DNA from: Micromussa lordhowensis
Taxonomy: Eukaryota; Cnidaria; Anthozoa; Scleractinia; Lobophylliidae
Reading direction: 5' to 3'
DNA length: 64,000 bases
NCBI GenBank assembly: GCA_964020085.1
Contig: OZ026601.1
Location: 25,923,414-25,987,413, forward strand
Shown here: piece by piece, positions 21,601 to 32,867 of the stretch
Layout of the letters: each line of letters starts with the position of its first letter
How positions within the stretch are numbered: the first letter of the stretch is position 1
Position numbers and translations under genes: made by a program
The notes under the pieces: generated by a model
Told to the model about the DNA's origin: nothing
The model's database searches: none
What the model saw: the letters and a program-made list of their open reading frames with translations, nothing else

Positions 21601-24600
21601 CAAAGGGGCATGCTAACTACTACTAGCACTGCATAGCCTAGTCCTGTGTTACTACTTCTAATGAGCCAGTAGTGTGAGAATGGGGACGTAAACATCTCAT
21701 AACTGCCATCTATCCTTTTGGTGTTGCGATATTGCTCTGTTTACTGCTGCTGTTGTTCTTGTTTTAAAAGCTTGCCATGTCCATGTTTTTAAATGTTAGC
21801 TTTAAGTTAATGACATGTCAAACTTGTTAAGGTTCATGGATATAACCACAAGGCGGACATATGGAGTTTTGGTATTACAGCCATTGAACTGGCAACTGGA
21901 ACAGCTCCTTACGCTAAGTTTCCAGCCATGAAGGTAAGCTGGCACATGTATTTTGATCATAATTTTAGGACGAGTGTTAGAATAAGCAGCTTTAAGGCTC
22001 ACAATGCAACACACCTTTTTTTAACACAACTTCATTTCTTGCCAGGTACTTATGTTGACTTTACAGAATGACCCACCTTCTCTAGACACTGTTGCTCAGA
22101 ATGATGGAAAAGAAAGCTACAAGAAGTACTCCAAAATGTTCAGAAAGATGATCAGTAGTTGTCTAATGAAAGAGCCTGCTCAGAGGTACAAAATAACAAT
22201 ATAAAAATTAAGACCACTAGATCTGGTGAACACACTTGAAGGGAGTGAATTAAATACTTCTCTAGTTGCTTTTATGCCAATGAAACCAAGGTATCAAGCC
22301 ACTTGGATTTGATCTTACATTTTAACCAAACTGCCTTGCCTGTTACTTAGTGTTACATGTATTGTTGGAAGAGTGAATACTTTCTGAAACTGTCCCTCTT
22401 ATTTTTAGTCAGCTCTCTCCCTCTTTACATGTTGTTGGAATTTCAGTCTTTCTGCAAGCGTTAATGTGACTCTATCTTTGTTAGGCCAGATGCTAAAGAA
22501 CTATTAAAGCTTCCCTTCTTCAAGAAAGCAAGGGTAAGGGTTGTTCCTCAGATCTATGGCCTGGTAGAACTTTTTTTACGAGTATGTATAATAAATGGAG
22601 AAGTTTCTGAGAAAAACTTGTTTATCGATGGTGTAAGCCATAAAAGAAATATCATGTGTGGGTTGGTATTCAGCACGCTGTTCACAAACGGGCTTCTTTG
22701 TTGATTCTGCTGAAATGCGATGCAAATTTATTTTGAACACATTCAAAAGCCATTGCGACGGGTGTAGTGTTGGTAAATGATGAAAAACATCTCCTTTGCT
22801 CATGAAAGTTCCGTTTGAAAAGGATAACCCGTTTATATCGATAAGAACATGCTTTCTATCTAACTCGTTTACACTTGCAATAGGGAAGATATTTGTTTAC
22901 AAACACTGATTTTGTTATTTAAATGATCAAAACGTTAAACAAAAGAATTCTTTGTTTCAGCAGCCAATAGTTCTCTGGTTGGCATATTAATAACAATAGG
23001 TGACGTCACTGATACATTCTCTTTGCTTTGTATCGGGAGAAGACCTCATGTAGTTCGTAGTCGTGTAGTTTTCTAGTGCTGTCAAGCTATTCTTTAGAAC
23101 AATAATCCGCTAACAACAGAAAGACAATGAGCCAGCTCATACATACAAATGAAGAGATGCGTATGTGCGCATGTGCGCATATACGCATTTTTATACGCAC
23201 ATACGCGTATACTTATACGCACATACGCGTTTTCTTATACGCACATACGCGTATACTAATACGCACATATGCGTACATTTATACGCGTATTATGCGCGTT
23301 TTTTGGTTAACGTATATCTGAGCGGTACTGTACCTATAGTAATTAAGTAATCAAACAATCAATTAATTATTTTATTATTTTTTTTTTTGGGGGGGGGGGT
23401 GAGGGTACTGGGAGGGGGTGTGGTATTTTACAGGTAATCCTTATGAATTTTCTAACCCCCTCCCCACTATCAGGATTTTTTCCCTCGTCCCCTCGTAATC
23501 CTAACGTTTTAGATAACCACCCCCCACCCACCCCTGCCAAAAAAAAAGAAATAAGTAAAATTGCCACAGTTCTAATGTGATCAATTGGATGTTGTTGTTA
23601 GGGAGGCTTAACTGTATTTGCAACTAGTTGCCGGGGTTGGGTTGATGATGTTAGGTACATATCAATGTAGGCGGTTCTGGGGTCACCCCAACCCCCCTCC
23701 CCCCCCCCCCCCCCTCTTCTTTGAGTCCTTTTTTTGGCATGGTCTCCCCGTCCCACCCACCCCTGTCTCATAAAAAATAAATGTTCTGTAGGGAATCTCA
23801 GAGGTATTACGAGTTTGGACTAATATTTCTATACCCTTCTTTGCAGGAAAAGGACTTTCTAGTGGAAACTTTAGTCCCACTTATGCCTTCACTGGGTGAA
23901 AGGTCACAGAAGGTAAGTAGGACAAGGTAACTGAGAACAAAAACAAGCAAAAACAAAAGAAGAAAGAAATGAAATAACAAACGATCGAATAAAGATGTCA
24001 CAGAGTAATACAACTCTGCACACAAATTATTTTTGGTCTGAGGTTTCGTATTATTAGACTATCTTTTTCATTGCCGAAAACCTGTAGTTCGTTGTTGTTA
24101 GTGGTAAGGTATTTCTAAGTACGCGTAAATTGATATTACCTGCACCTTCTACCAGTGATGGTTGAATAAATGAATGAATGAATGAAAACTTTTTTTATAA
24201 CACGGTAAAAAATATCAGCATATATTAATAGAAAAAAGAAAGACATGACACATGTAAGATTTTCTATTTACTGGTTTGAATGTCTGCCTTATGGGAGTCC
24301 GATGCAGAGAACCATTTATTATGGAACGATCTTCCCTAAAAACATCGCTCCATAGAGAAGCTCCGCTGTATTTGGAATTACTCTTCAGGTAGTCAGTTTG
24401 TAATTTCCCTAGACAAAAGGTGCGTTGCTTTAGAGCGATCCAGATCACGATCAGTGATCCAAGATCACTCGGATCACGGTTCATCAAGGGAGACAATTAA
24501 TCCACTCTGGGCAAGGATTCACTCATTTGGTTTATTTGACGCACCTTATACACTGGATCCTCGACTGTATCATAGGTAAAGCGAGTCCCGGGCTCCAGTG

Positions 24601-27600
24601 GAAGGCTTCACCGCGCGGCCGATGGTAGCTGGGAGTGGTCAGACGACGAAGAGAAAAAAGGAGATGAAAGCGATGACGACGGAGAAGATAAAACATCGGA
24701 AAACGTGGACACTGTCAAGGTAAGGTGACATCGAAGAAGTGCATACACAGAATTAGGCTAAACTAGGTTATCCTCAGTGGGGCGCATTTCGCTCCGCTGT
24801 TTTTTCGCGCTGCGCCGTAACAGACTACTCCTGGAAGGGGCTATGGCGCCTTCTAGAGTGAAGCGCTCGTTGCACTTGAGGTACGTGCATGACCGACCTC
24901 CTTCCAAAGCGTGCGGTGAAATGTCAAAAATAATGCTTTTATCGCAAAGCCAGGATCAAACGGCAACTGGAGTTGAAGCTCTCACTGGCGTTCAACCCCT
25001 GGCCATATTCACTAAATTCGAACTCGCTCAGATTTTCGTGCAACCTGGACGAGTGTTTTGTCCAGCCCGTTTGACACACAGGTGAACTGAAGTTACCTCT
25101 GGCTCGACTAGCTTTGAAGAACTCTCGCCATTCGCACTCTTCCTATTCTTGCCCATTTCGTTGTTTTACATGCAACGCAAGAAAGTAAGTTAATCAGTGC
25201 AAGTGATATCTCGTAATTTCCTTGTGATAGAAATACTCATTCATCACGCCCCCACCCCCCCAACTCGATGACCAGCCGCTGCTCGGGAAAGGAGCCCGCG
25301 TTCCTCTCCGAAGTCTCTTCTCGGGGAGGAACGTAGACCAATTGTTCTGGCCTTATTTAAAAAACCGAACCCAAACGTGTTTAGTAAACGGGAATAAATC
25401 GCCTATGATGTTCCTTCGCTGTGGTGTTCCACAGGGAACGATTCTTGGGCCCCTTCTATTTCCTTTTTATATAAATGATCTGCCTAATTGTCTTAGGGTT
25501 AGGGTATTAATGTATTAAATCTATGTTGAAGAATTACGATTTTGATAGTAGTCGTATGTAAGTTCTATTTTGTTTTTATACACGGCTTCCTTAGAGTACC
25601 TACCATGTAGTAGTTATTAGTGTTTTTTTAGTAAGTTATGTTAATTCAATATTGTAAAGTCCTGAAGGAAATACCGTGTCTAAATAAAGATTTTACCCTT
25701 TACCTTTACCGGACTCGAGTGAGTCGGCGGAAACGAGCCTACCCCCTCCCCAGTGTATTAAACACTGTTATCAAAGGGGTCCTGTAACAGAAACTGTAGT
25801 GAAAGTAAGGTAAAAAAAGGCGTACAAAATTAGTAAAAAAAATATAATAACATATTCACTTGAGCATTTGTCATGGATCTACATGTCAGTTCGATCTCCG
25901 AAGTGTGCACTAAGAACATTTTCATTCTTCAGGAAAATCCAACCAAAGGCGAAGAGCCGTCTATCCACGTTCAACCAGCCACGCCAACATCACCCAAACC
26001 TCGTAAGTGTCGTTAATACAACATGCAGTGTTGTATCTTTTGTGTCGTTACAGTTGTCACGCAGGGTACATGTGTCACGTAGCCCGTGTTTCGCTTTAGT
26101 CACACAATGGACCAAGAAATGCTTGCCCTTGCGGGCTACAGCTTTTTGAGAAGGTTGCTGACAGTTTTGTACCATTTTTTCAGCTGCACAAATTAATTTG
26201 GATCTCACCCTTAGATTAAGGTATGTGGTTTGTGTTGTGTTGAATTCCACTAATGTGTCTTGTGCTTGTAAAACCAAAGCAAAAATAAATGAAAAGGATG
26301 CGACACTGACCAAAAATGTCTACTTGGAGAGGAGTATTATCTTGTACCGTTCAACCGAACTTTTGTGATTGTGTTGGAAGTGTTCATAATGTGTCATCAT
26401 TTATATCTTTTGATCTGTAACAGAAATGCCAAGAAAGAATTGAATGACATCAGATTTGACTTCACTCCTGGTAAAGGTAAGATGTTTTTCAAGGTTTCGT
26501 TGACTCGTAGATCTCTCCATTTCTCTTTTATAGCCCTTTTTACGGTCTACTTTTCCCATTTGTTGCGTTCTCGAGGTACGAGAGAACGCCTCCTAATTTT
26601 GTTTCGCAGGCGCCAGAAAGCGAGAATTTTTGGACTGCAAAATTGGCCGCCCCTGTAAGGTTTTTCAGGGATTTTTAGCCTACATCATTGCAAAGCACGT
26701 GTATACGAGACGATTTGTTCGCGATCGCTCATTTCTAGAAGTTTTGATTCTGGACCGTGCGAGGCCCGTTTGGTCAGCGTGCGAGATAACGTGTTTTTGT
26801 TACATAGCTGGGACGGACGACCGTATTTTATTCTGTTCACGAACACGACTTTGCATCGCCTTGGCTCTGTAATGTTAACCGTGGGATCTAATAATTATTG
26901 CCAGTCGCACGGAGTTTGTCCGGGACTTTGTTTACGACAAAACAAGGATAAACGGAAACGCGAGAGCAAATGTTACAGATGTTAGCTGATATTAGTGCTT
27001 CCAGCTCAGAATACTAGAAGTAACACAACTATCCTTTTTTTAAAAATTAGCCTTTATGCCAAAACAGTACCAGTAAAAGTGAGAATGAGACGTGTTGATG
27101 GCATGAAATTGTGAGTTTACCGAAACTGGAGCCGTCACGCAACGTGTCATCAAAGGTCATATCAAAATCGCATGAGCAAGGAAAATCAATAACAAGGAAA
27201 TCAAAACCACAGAACATAGTGGACTTTGTCAGTATGTTACATGTCTGTAAAACTTCAGCCGTTCACATAAAGATAATGATTTCAGCAACAGACAACTATT
27301 ATCACAGGCGGAGAACCAGGACGTAACATGTCGATCAAAGTCGATCATCGGAAACGTAGTCGATAAGTCGATAATACTCGATATTTGTCGATAATTGTCA
27401 ATCGACAAGATTAATTTGTCGATAAAAGTCGATAATCACAAGATTTTCAACTGATTATCGATTTTATCGACAAAAATGCAGACACATTTTTTCAATCGGC
27501 CACGAAATTGTAAACAGCTTTAAAGTAAATCCGTATGGCAGTAAAGTCGATCAAAGTCGATAATCACAAAAAATTGTGTGATCGATTTTTATCGACATCC

Positions 27601-29232
27601 GATATTTGTCGATTGATTAGTATCGAATTTGATCGACAACGATTGACTTTTATCGACTATCGAAATTATCGACATGTTACGTCCTGGGAGAACGCACTCC
27701 TAATCTTTGATTACTACTAGTTTTACAATATAATGCAACATATACATGTATGTTAGGCAATTTGGGGCAATTTTGTAGTTTCTTCCCGAAATTGACGGAT
27801 TACGTTGAATAGCAAAATGAGAAAAGTTATTGCTGTGCCGAAGTCATGTCCAGCACGCTCCAAAAAAAAACTAGTTCCCTCGTACGTTTAAAGCTTCCCT
27901 TACGTCTGCAGACTTGCTCCATATTTTTCTTGGACATGAACCCTTCAACCGCCTCCAAGTGACATCATCGCCGGCATAGTTGGGGCGTTAACCAACGATT
28001 TCCTTGTTTGCACATCCAACAATCCAACATGGCCGCGTCGTCTTCGTCATTTGAATCTCCCTTCTTCGTCCCTTTGCTTGTAACCAGCTTGTTTCAGAGA
28101 CTAGTTTTTCGGATTCCTTTCTTGTATTTTCTTTCCCTTGTTTTTGCTTTTGTGCTTTGTTCATGTCACTCATCTCTTGATCGGTTTCTCACTCAGATAC
28201 AGCTGAAGGCGTGGCACAAGAGCTCGTCTCGGCCGGGTTAATAAGTGGACAGGATTTAGTAGTTGGTAAGTCACACTCTCTTAATCTCGCATAATCACCT
28301 TCGCAAGGTTGCCATTACTCCCTTTTTCGTGCGCAGGACTAGTTGTTTGTGATCTGTTCAACATTCCTGCATTTTCTTCTTTCCAGTTGCCGCTAACCTT
28401 AGAAAAGTAATTGATAATCCACCAAGTAGCAAATCAATGACGTTCCCGCTAGTAAGTATGGCGTGTGTATTTTTTTGTGAGTGGGTTTTGTGTTTGTTCG
28501 TTTGGAAGGCGTGTTTGGTAGATCGTTGCATCCCGATTAGATAGGTCAGTATTCAGGCTCTGACCAGGCTCGCTGTGTTGCGTTCTTGATCAAGATACTA
28601 CTCTCACAGTAGCTCTGTCCAATCAGAAGTGTAAATGGGTACCAGTAAATTGTTGAAAAAACCTAGCAGAATGCTAGGGAGAAACCAACTTCATGCCTCT
28701 TGTAGTAAGATAGATATTTATTATATCAAACACGAAAGACCGTGTTTGACCATATTTCCAAACACAGAGAAGAGAGTTCAACATAAGACGAGTAGCGGAG
28801 TGCTTTTGACGAATGTTTGGAAATGTGGTCAAACACCGTCTTGAGAATTTGTTAAATCTTCTCAATGGAAACTAAAGCTAAGGGGAAAATTCAGAATTCC
28901 ATTCGTAAAAATCAATTCTAATTAAGATCAGATATGGTCATACATGTATCCAAACACCCTCACGGTTATGATTCTCTTTGTTAAACCTAATGAATTATTA
29001 ATCAGTATGGGAAGGTAGAGTCAATTGGTGTTAAAGCTAAGGCGCCTGGTTTCTCAGATCCCTGCTATAACATGCTATAAATGTGCCCTTAATTTCTTAT
29101 TTTTCAATGCTCATTTTTTATTTGTTTGTTTATTTATTTTTTTGTTTATTTCAGAAATCAAGTGGGCATTTAAACGAGCCGCCTGACGATCGCACACTTA
29201 TTGGATTCGCCCAGCTCACAATCAACTCTTAG
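15678..29232 (+). CDS. OXSR1/STK39 homolog: OSR1/SPAK serine/threonine kinase (Ste20 GCK-VI), complete, 17 coding exons
   Basis: Exons: 15678-15744, 15814-15926, 18536-18644, 19246-19387, 20110-20165, 20533-20642, 21832-21933, 22046-22185, 22485-22533, 23847-23912, 24576-24719, 25933-26002, 26184-26220, 26424-26476, 28197-28265, 28387-28451, 29155-29232. All are GT-AG and phase-consistent and give 489 codons (human OXSR1 is 527). Features: Gly-rich loop GYGATAVV at 23, catalytic Lys45 in VAVKR, HRDVKAGN at 143, DFG at 163, T-loop [13 protein letters not shown] with Thr184 (the site WNK kinases phosphorylate in the family), and S-motif VPGSSGRLH with Ser325/326 followed by WEWSDDEE. The C-terminal CCT (PF2) domain, from about 393, reads [20 protein letters not shown] and [13 protein letters not shown]. 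In known family members it docks RFxV/I motifs on WNKs and cation-chloride cotransporters to control cell volume and ion flux. Every catalytic residue is present. The start context AAACATGG is good. I cannot separate OSR1 from SPAK; a single pre-duplication ancestor is likely in a cnidarian. Confidence 0.95.
15927..18535 (+). other. OSR1/SPAK intron 2
   Basis: A 2.6 kb intron. It contains a G homopolymer of about 14 (16945-16959), CT-rich tracts near 17585-17610 and no coding frame with motifs. I do not see a mobile element I can bound. Confidence 0.6.
18698..18876 (-). mobile_element. tRNA-SINE body fragment in OSR1/SPAK intron 3
   Basis: The reverse complement matches the SINE body of 37265-37548 (ACCCATTTATACCTCTGGGTG, GACACTGCAAGAGTTAAATT, CTCAAGAACACATTG, GGATGGGATGCTAGTC). 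The tRNA head is missing or unrecognisable. Confidence 0.7.
19660..19980 (+). mobile_element. Foldback/MITE family A, copy 2 (diverged) in OSR1/SPAK intron 4
   Basis: It shares GTGAGGTCAAGATG, TGCTTATGGACAGAGA, AGAACAAGGCCAATAT, AGCCATCTTGACC and the downstream CAATCACACAGCAGGATTCG with the copy at 3598-3910. The inverted arms are partly eroded, so the hairpin is imperfect. It is older than copy 1. Confidence 0.75.
20643..21831 (+). other. OSR1/SPAK intron 6
   Basis: A 1.2 kb intron. The plus-strand frame that runs from the exon to 20886 is an intronic extension with no domain. The segment at 21221-21300 contains an imperfect palindrome (ATTTCTATTCCGGGATAGTTGA ... TCACGCATAGAAAT), perhaps an element remnant. 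Confidence 0.45.
23150..23320. repeat. 22-bp palindromic tandem repeat (TATACGCACATACGCG) in OSR1/SPAK intron 9
   Basis: About five consecutive units read TTATACGCACATACGCGTATAC, with variants ending TTTTC or TACATT. The units are rich in alternating purine-pyrimidine steps (ATACGCGTAT, GTGCGCATGTGCGCATA), a composition prone to Z-DNA and cruciform structure. The long open frames here are a side effect of repeats without stops. Confidence 0.85.
23375..23725. repeat. Poly-T/poly-G and poly-C tracts in OSR1/SPAK intron 9
   Basis: T and G runs at 23378-23399, repeated G-rich runs to 23420, CCCC-rich sequence at 23455-23535 and a C run of about 20 at 23691-23713. The matching G- and C-rich blocks could pair. 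They are also hard to sequence, so lengths may be unreliable. Confidence 0.7.
24170..24190 (+). repeat. ATGA microsatellite
   Basis: About five ATGA units after GGTTGAATAA. Such short tails often mark the 3' end of a degraded retroelement, but no body is recognisable upstream. Confidence 0.5.
25360..25710 (+). mobile_element. Deleted LINE remnant in OSR1/SPAK intron 11
   Basis: The RT motif [20 protein letters not shown] is encoded at about 25420-25480. It passes abruptly, near a GGGTTAGGGT junction at 25496-25505, into a LINE 3' end with CTAAATAAAGATTTTACCC and a TTTACC tail at 25682-25709. All sequence between the RT palm and the 3' UTR is missing. It belongs to a different subfamily from the twin-primed element, whose tail is TTG. 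Confidence 0.8.
26565..27710. repeat. Host repeat in OSR1/SPAK intron 14 carrying a nested TCGATAA element
   Basis: The segment starts with a palindromic edge (GTTCTCGAGGTACGAGAGAAC, about 26566-26586) and ends near GGAGAACGCACTCCTAATC. Part of it (26990-27135: GTGCTTCCAGCTCAGAATA, CCGTCACGCAACGT) recurs at 59185-59295. It is interrupted by the 370 bp element at 27317-27686. No coding potential is seen. Confidence 0.55.
27317..27686. mobile_element. 370 bp MITE built of TCGATAA-type motifs, 7 bp target duplication
   Basis: The terminal inverted repeats start CAGGACGTAACATGTCGAT (27317) and end with the complement at 27686. The flanks carry GGAGAAC at 27310-27316 and 27687-27693. The interior is packed with more than 15 copies of TCGATAA, TCGATCA or their complements, so the element can fold in many registers. 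Confidence 0.88.
28565..28650 (+). mobile_element. tRNA-SINE body fragment in OSR1/SPAK intron 16
   Basis: It matches the SINE middle (GTGTTGCGTTCTTGATCAAG, CTACTCTCACAGTAGCTCTG, GTGTAAATGGGTACC). The head and tail are absent. Confidence 0.65.
28720..28910 (+). mobile_element. MITE family B, copy 1 (OSR1/SPAK intron 16)
   Basis: It shares ATATCAAACACGAAAGACCG, GACGAATGTTTGGAAATG and TCTTCTCAATGGAAACTAAA with the copy at 34821-34990. The sequence GTGTTTGACCA / TGGTCAAACAC forms inverted arms. It is non-coding. Confidence 0.7.
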
Positions 29233-30607
29233 CAAAGGATAGCCCTCGCCAATCAGTCACAAGAAAAGATAGATGAAATGATTTAGTTTTGTGTTACATG
29301 AATTATATCGTACTCACATGTAGATGTGTTTTTCAAAGCAGATCGCTCGAAAAATCGTTCGGTGGAACGAGTATCCGAACGTTTGCCCAAAGTTTTAGCC
29401 AATCAAGCGCGCGAAACGAAGTCTTATCGCCAGTTAAAGGGGCTATGTGGTAAATATAAGTAAAGCCGTTCGTGAAAGTACCGGCCTAACTTCATTCTCT
29501 TGATGGGACCGCATAGAAAAGGAGTTTCATCATTTATGTCGCATCAAAAATACAAAAAAAATACAGTCTTATGTTGGCCATTCTTCGCAACTTTCCCCTG
29601 ATTTTTCATCACTTTCGGACCGCTGCGCGTCTTGGTGTGTATCAAACAACAACAACAACTACTACAAAAAAGGAAAATAGAATGTTAAGAAAAACCTTGA
29701 CTAGGACATAAGAATGTAACTGTCGTTACATTCTACGCTTTGCCCAGAATGCCGCGACAAATCCGGGACTTTTATTGAGCTGCCGGCGCTAAATTTGAAA
29801 GCTCATCAGGGAAATGTGCGCTAGACGATAGAAAAAAAAATGGCTGAAAAGGTCAAGAAGGGGTTTTGTTTTTCCCAATTTCTCATATACCAGCTTACAT
29901 AAGCTACTAGTACCATATGGCTTTTATTGAAGAAAGATCTTCTAAACTGTGCGTACTGTGATCTGGTATTTTGCTCTTCTCTAACTTATGTCAAGTTAAC
30001 ATGAAAATCCACTTTGTCGGTTTGTGGGACTGATACTTAATGGAACGAGATTTTTATTCCAACGTTTAGACATGGGCGTTCAAGTCACGCAATTTGTTAT
30101 ACATCATTACCCTGTAAAAGTGCTATGCAATACTGTAGCACCTTTACTCAACGATAAAAACAGTTTTGATTAGATGTTTGCTTTAAACATTGGGAAGATC
30201 TCTACGATATGTGAGGGTAGAGTGGGTTATTAATGTTGAATGGGTTTCGCGAATATGTCAGCGATTTCAGTTGCTTATTTCGCGTATTTTTATAAGTGAA
30301 AAGGCAAGAGAAGAGGTCAGAAAAATACTCGAAGGGATTAGCCAGCGAGTCAAACCTCCTAACCAGTATCATGAGAGGTCTGCATGTATCAGGATCACAG
30401 ATGGAAACTGATATACTCACTCAGTACATTCCGTTTGACAACTCCCAGCCCATGTGTATTAAAGCAGAAGTTTACGAATAGCGTACAACTGGACAATACA
30501 CTGTAGCTCACTCTTTAACTTGTAAGGAAAACTTTCCTGTCACAGAGCTCTCACTTTAGGCTTGGAAGAAAAGGTAGTGAGAATAGGTGTACAAAATAGG
30601 GGATTCA

Positions 30608-30639
<32 letters not shown>

Positions 30640-32224
30640 TGCATACGGCTTTACGTAGAGAAGCAAACATGTTGGATATGAATTGACTCCACGTAGCTAA
30701 AGAGCTATTGAAACGTAATACATTGTGAAATTTTTAGCTCTTTGGGTGTAATTATTCAAGGAGAAATTGTCTTTCAAAAACTGCAAAATTTCTGGGTGGC
30801 AAAAGCGCTAATGAGCTCATACATTCGTTGTAAAATTTTGAGTTTTTAAACTCGTGTTACACAAAAAGTATTCAATACATTAGGCTCGTATATTCACTGA
30901 CAGAGTTGACCGTACTATGACCTTTCAATATTCAGAACTGATTTATTTGTAGCTCTATCGGAAACCGAATTGCTTATGCTAATTAGGCAAATATTGTAAA
31001 CAAGGATTCCCCTATAGGCGAGTTAGTGACCTCACTCTCTGTAATGCAAATCAACCTGTTTTGCAGGGTAATCTTTTTTTGTTATATTCATTACCTTTTA
31101 TTTTTCTTGCACTAGCTCTTTAGATGCCTAGAAGAATTGTCCAATGGCTGACACAAACTCAAAATTACACAGCCAATTTTGTTAATTCCTTTTCCGTTAA
31201 AAATAAAAGCAAGAAAACAAAGCAATAGAAATCAGAAAGAAACAAATAAAGTGCAGAAAACAAGCGGTAAAAACATGTAACTGGTGTTACAGGCGGGAAA
31301 AATCGCGCTCAAGGCAAGTTGTGATTGGCTGGCAAAAATACCTTCACTCTGATTGGTTAGAAGATCTTGCGCAAGTTCGCGGTGTGACCTCGAAGAAGGC
31401 GCTTCTGCGAAAGGGTGGGTAATTGTACAATTATTGTTTATAATGCTTGTATAGATTGGGTCATATTCAATTCAATCGTATACACCATTGTAGTTTGCGT
31501 CTGGAGTAAACATAGAAATGGTCAACTTAAAGTCAATAATAGATGTAATTAAGATATTTTGATAAAACAGAACTTTCAGATGCAATGTGGTGTTTGTTTG
31601 CTTATTTATATACGCCTAGTCGAAGCATTTTACATTTAGCTCCTACTGTGTGAGTACAGACCTCACTGCGTTTGGTCTGTACTCACGACCTGGGTCAAGA
31701 ATCTCCCATACAGACCTCCTGCTCGGTTAGTAAGGTGTTTATTTTATGGCGCAAACAGGGACAATTTAATTCGTTTAATGTAACTAGCTTGTACTAACTG
31801 ACATTTTGCCTGCGAATGGCGATGAGCTGGATTTTATTCTGCCAAAGTTTGCTTGTCCTCTTTTCTCATCAGGCTTTTTGCCACTGCCATGAGTATTGTT
31901 AGATGAAAATAGTCAATGATTTTGCCTTTTAGTTTGCAACTACTGCAAAACATTACCGGTACCGGTCTAGATGGGAAAATCTAGACCGCCAATCAAATTC
32001 GTGAATTTGGTAGTTCCCAGTCCTTGCGAGACAGAGCCATCTAATAAACGAAAATACAAACCTAATTTCACAGTAGTTTCAGGCCACATTTAAACTTTTG
32101 TCAGTTTTGTTTTTTTTAATGCTACTGAAGGACAACATTCAACGATTATTTATTAATTTACTTTTTTGTTTATTATTTTTGCACCTTGGTTGTGTAAGAG
32201 TTATAGTATTCTAACACTCTCACT
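29233..32224. other. Repeat-rich intergenic region downstream of OSR1/SPAK
   Basis: There are no convincing genes. It contains an ACAACAACAACAACTAC microsatellite (29645-29665), the element at 30599-31012 and conserved-looking AT-rich sequence. The kinase 3' UTR presumably lies in the first few hundred bases, but no canonical AATAAA is visible close to the stop. Confidence 0.5.
30599..31012. mobile_element. Probable Tc1/mariner-like MITE with TA duplication
   Basis: The left end TA|GGGGATTC (30597) and right end GATTCCCC|TA (31014) are inverted. Both arms continue with TGTTTACA and a TTTGC box at slightly different spacing. It has no ORF. The TA flanks suggest, but do not prove, a mariner-type origin. 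Confidence 0.5.
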
Positions 32225-32560
32225 TGCTCTCATTGTTTAATAGAGGTTTGGGAGCGTTGATCGAGCGCAAAGAAGAAGGAAATCTTCTGATGGTGATGTT
32301 CGAACCCCAATTTCAAGTGATTAGGGTTGGGTGGGTGGGCCGCCGCCATCTTCTCTTCCGGGCGCTTGATCGCGTTTGAAGGGCAGAATGCTAATGAGCG
32401 TCATCTTTTATCCCTATTCAGCACCCCTGGGGATTGCCAGACTCAATGGGGTTCGTTAGCACAGTTTGGGTAGAACTACCTCTAAGATTCAGTCTTCGTG
32501 CGTGTTTCATTTCGAGTGTTGAGAATAGTTAGGGAGGGTCGCCTTATTTAGAGTGGGCTT
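32225..32560. other. Unassigned GC-richer segment
   Basis: It is a moderately GC-rich block containing GGGTTGGGTGGGTGGGCCGCCGCC-type sequence and GGGGATTGCCAGACTCAATGG. It has no long frame and no match to an RNA gene I know. It stands out in base composition from the AT-rich flanks. Confidence 0.35.
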
Positions 32561-32680
32561 TCATTAATCTTCTACGACTGGGGGAGGGTAGCCTGTGTAC
32601 ATGCACCCCCTGGAGAGGTAGTGGATGTACACAGGCCAGGGGGAGGGGGAAGGATTTCTTCCCTCCTCCGTAACTTCAGG

Positions 32681-32867
32681 AATAGGCCATTTCCGAGTTC
32701 CCTTTAACATCCGTGTTAAAACGAGTCTAAGTGCGAAACCATTCATATGAAAATGAGATCCGCCTACAGGTTCATTTTCATGCAAATCAAACTTATTTCA
32801 TAAGAAAGCTTTCGCACTTAGACTCATCTTGAAACAGAGGCACAAGGGAACTCAGAAATGGCCTATT
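32681..32867. mobile_element. 187 bp MITE with AATAGGCCATTTC termini
   Basis: The left terminus AATAGGCCATTTCCGAGTTCCC and right terminus GGGAACTCAGAAATGGCCTATT are near-perfect inverted repeats. The inner AGTCTAAGTGCGAAA / TTTCGCACTTAGACT extends the pairing. It is a small, cleanly bounded non-autonomous element. Confidence 0.85.

Noticed and set aside
23150..23320. Regular repeats that could look like a CRISPR array
   Set aside because: The units are adjacent with no unique spacers, in an intron of a eukaryotic kinase gene. It is a tandem satellite.
32225..32560. A structured RNA or histone-like gene in the GC-rich block
   Set aside because: No Sm site, box motif or open frame could be recognised; only base composition is unusual.
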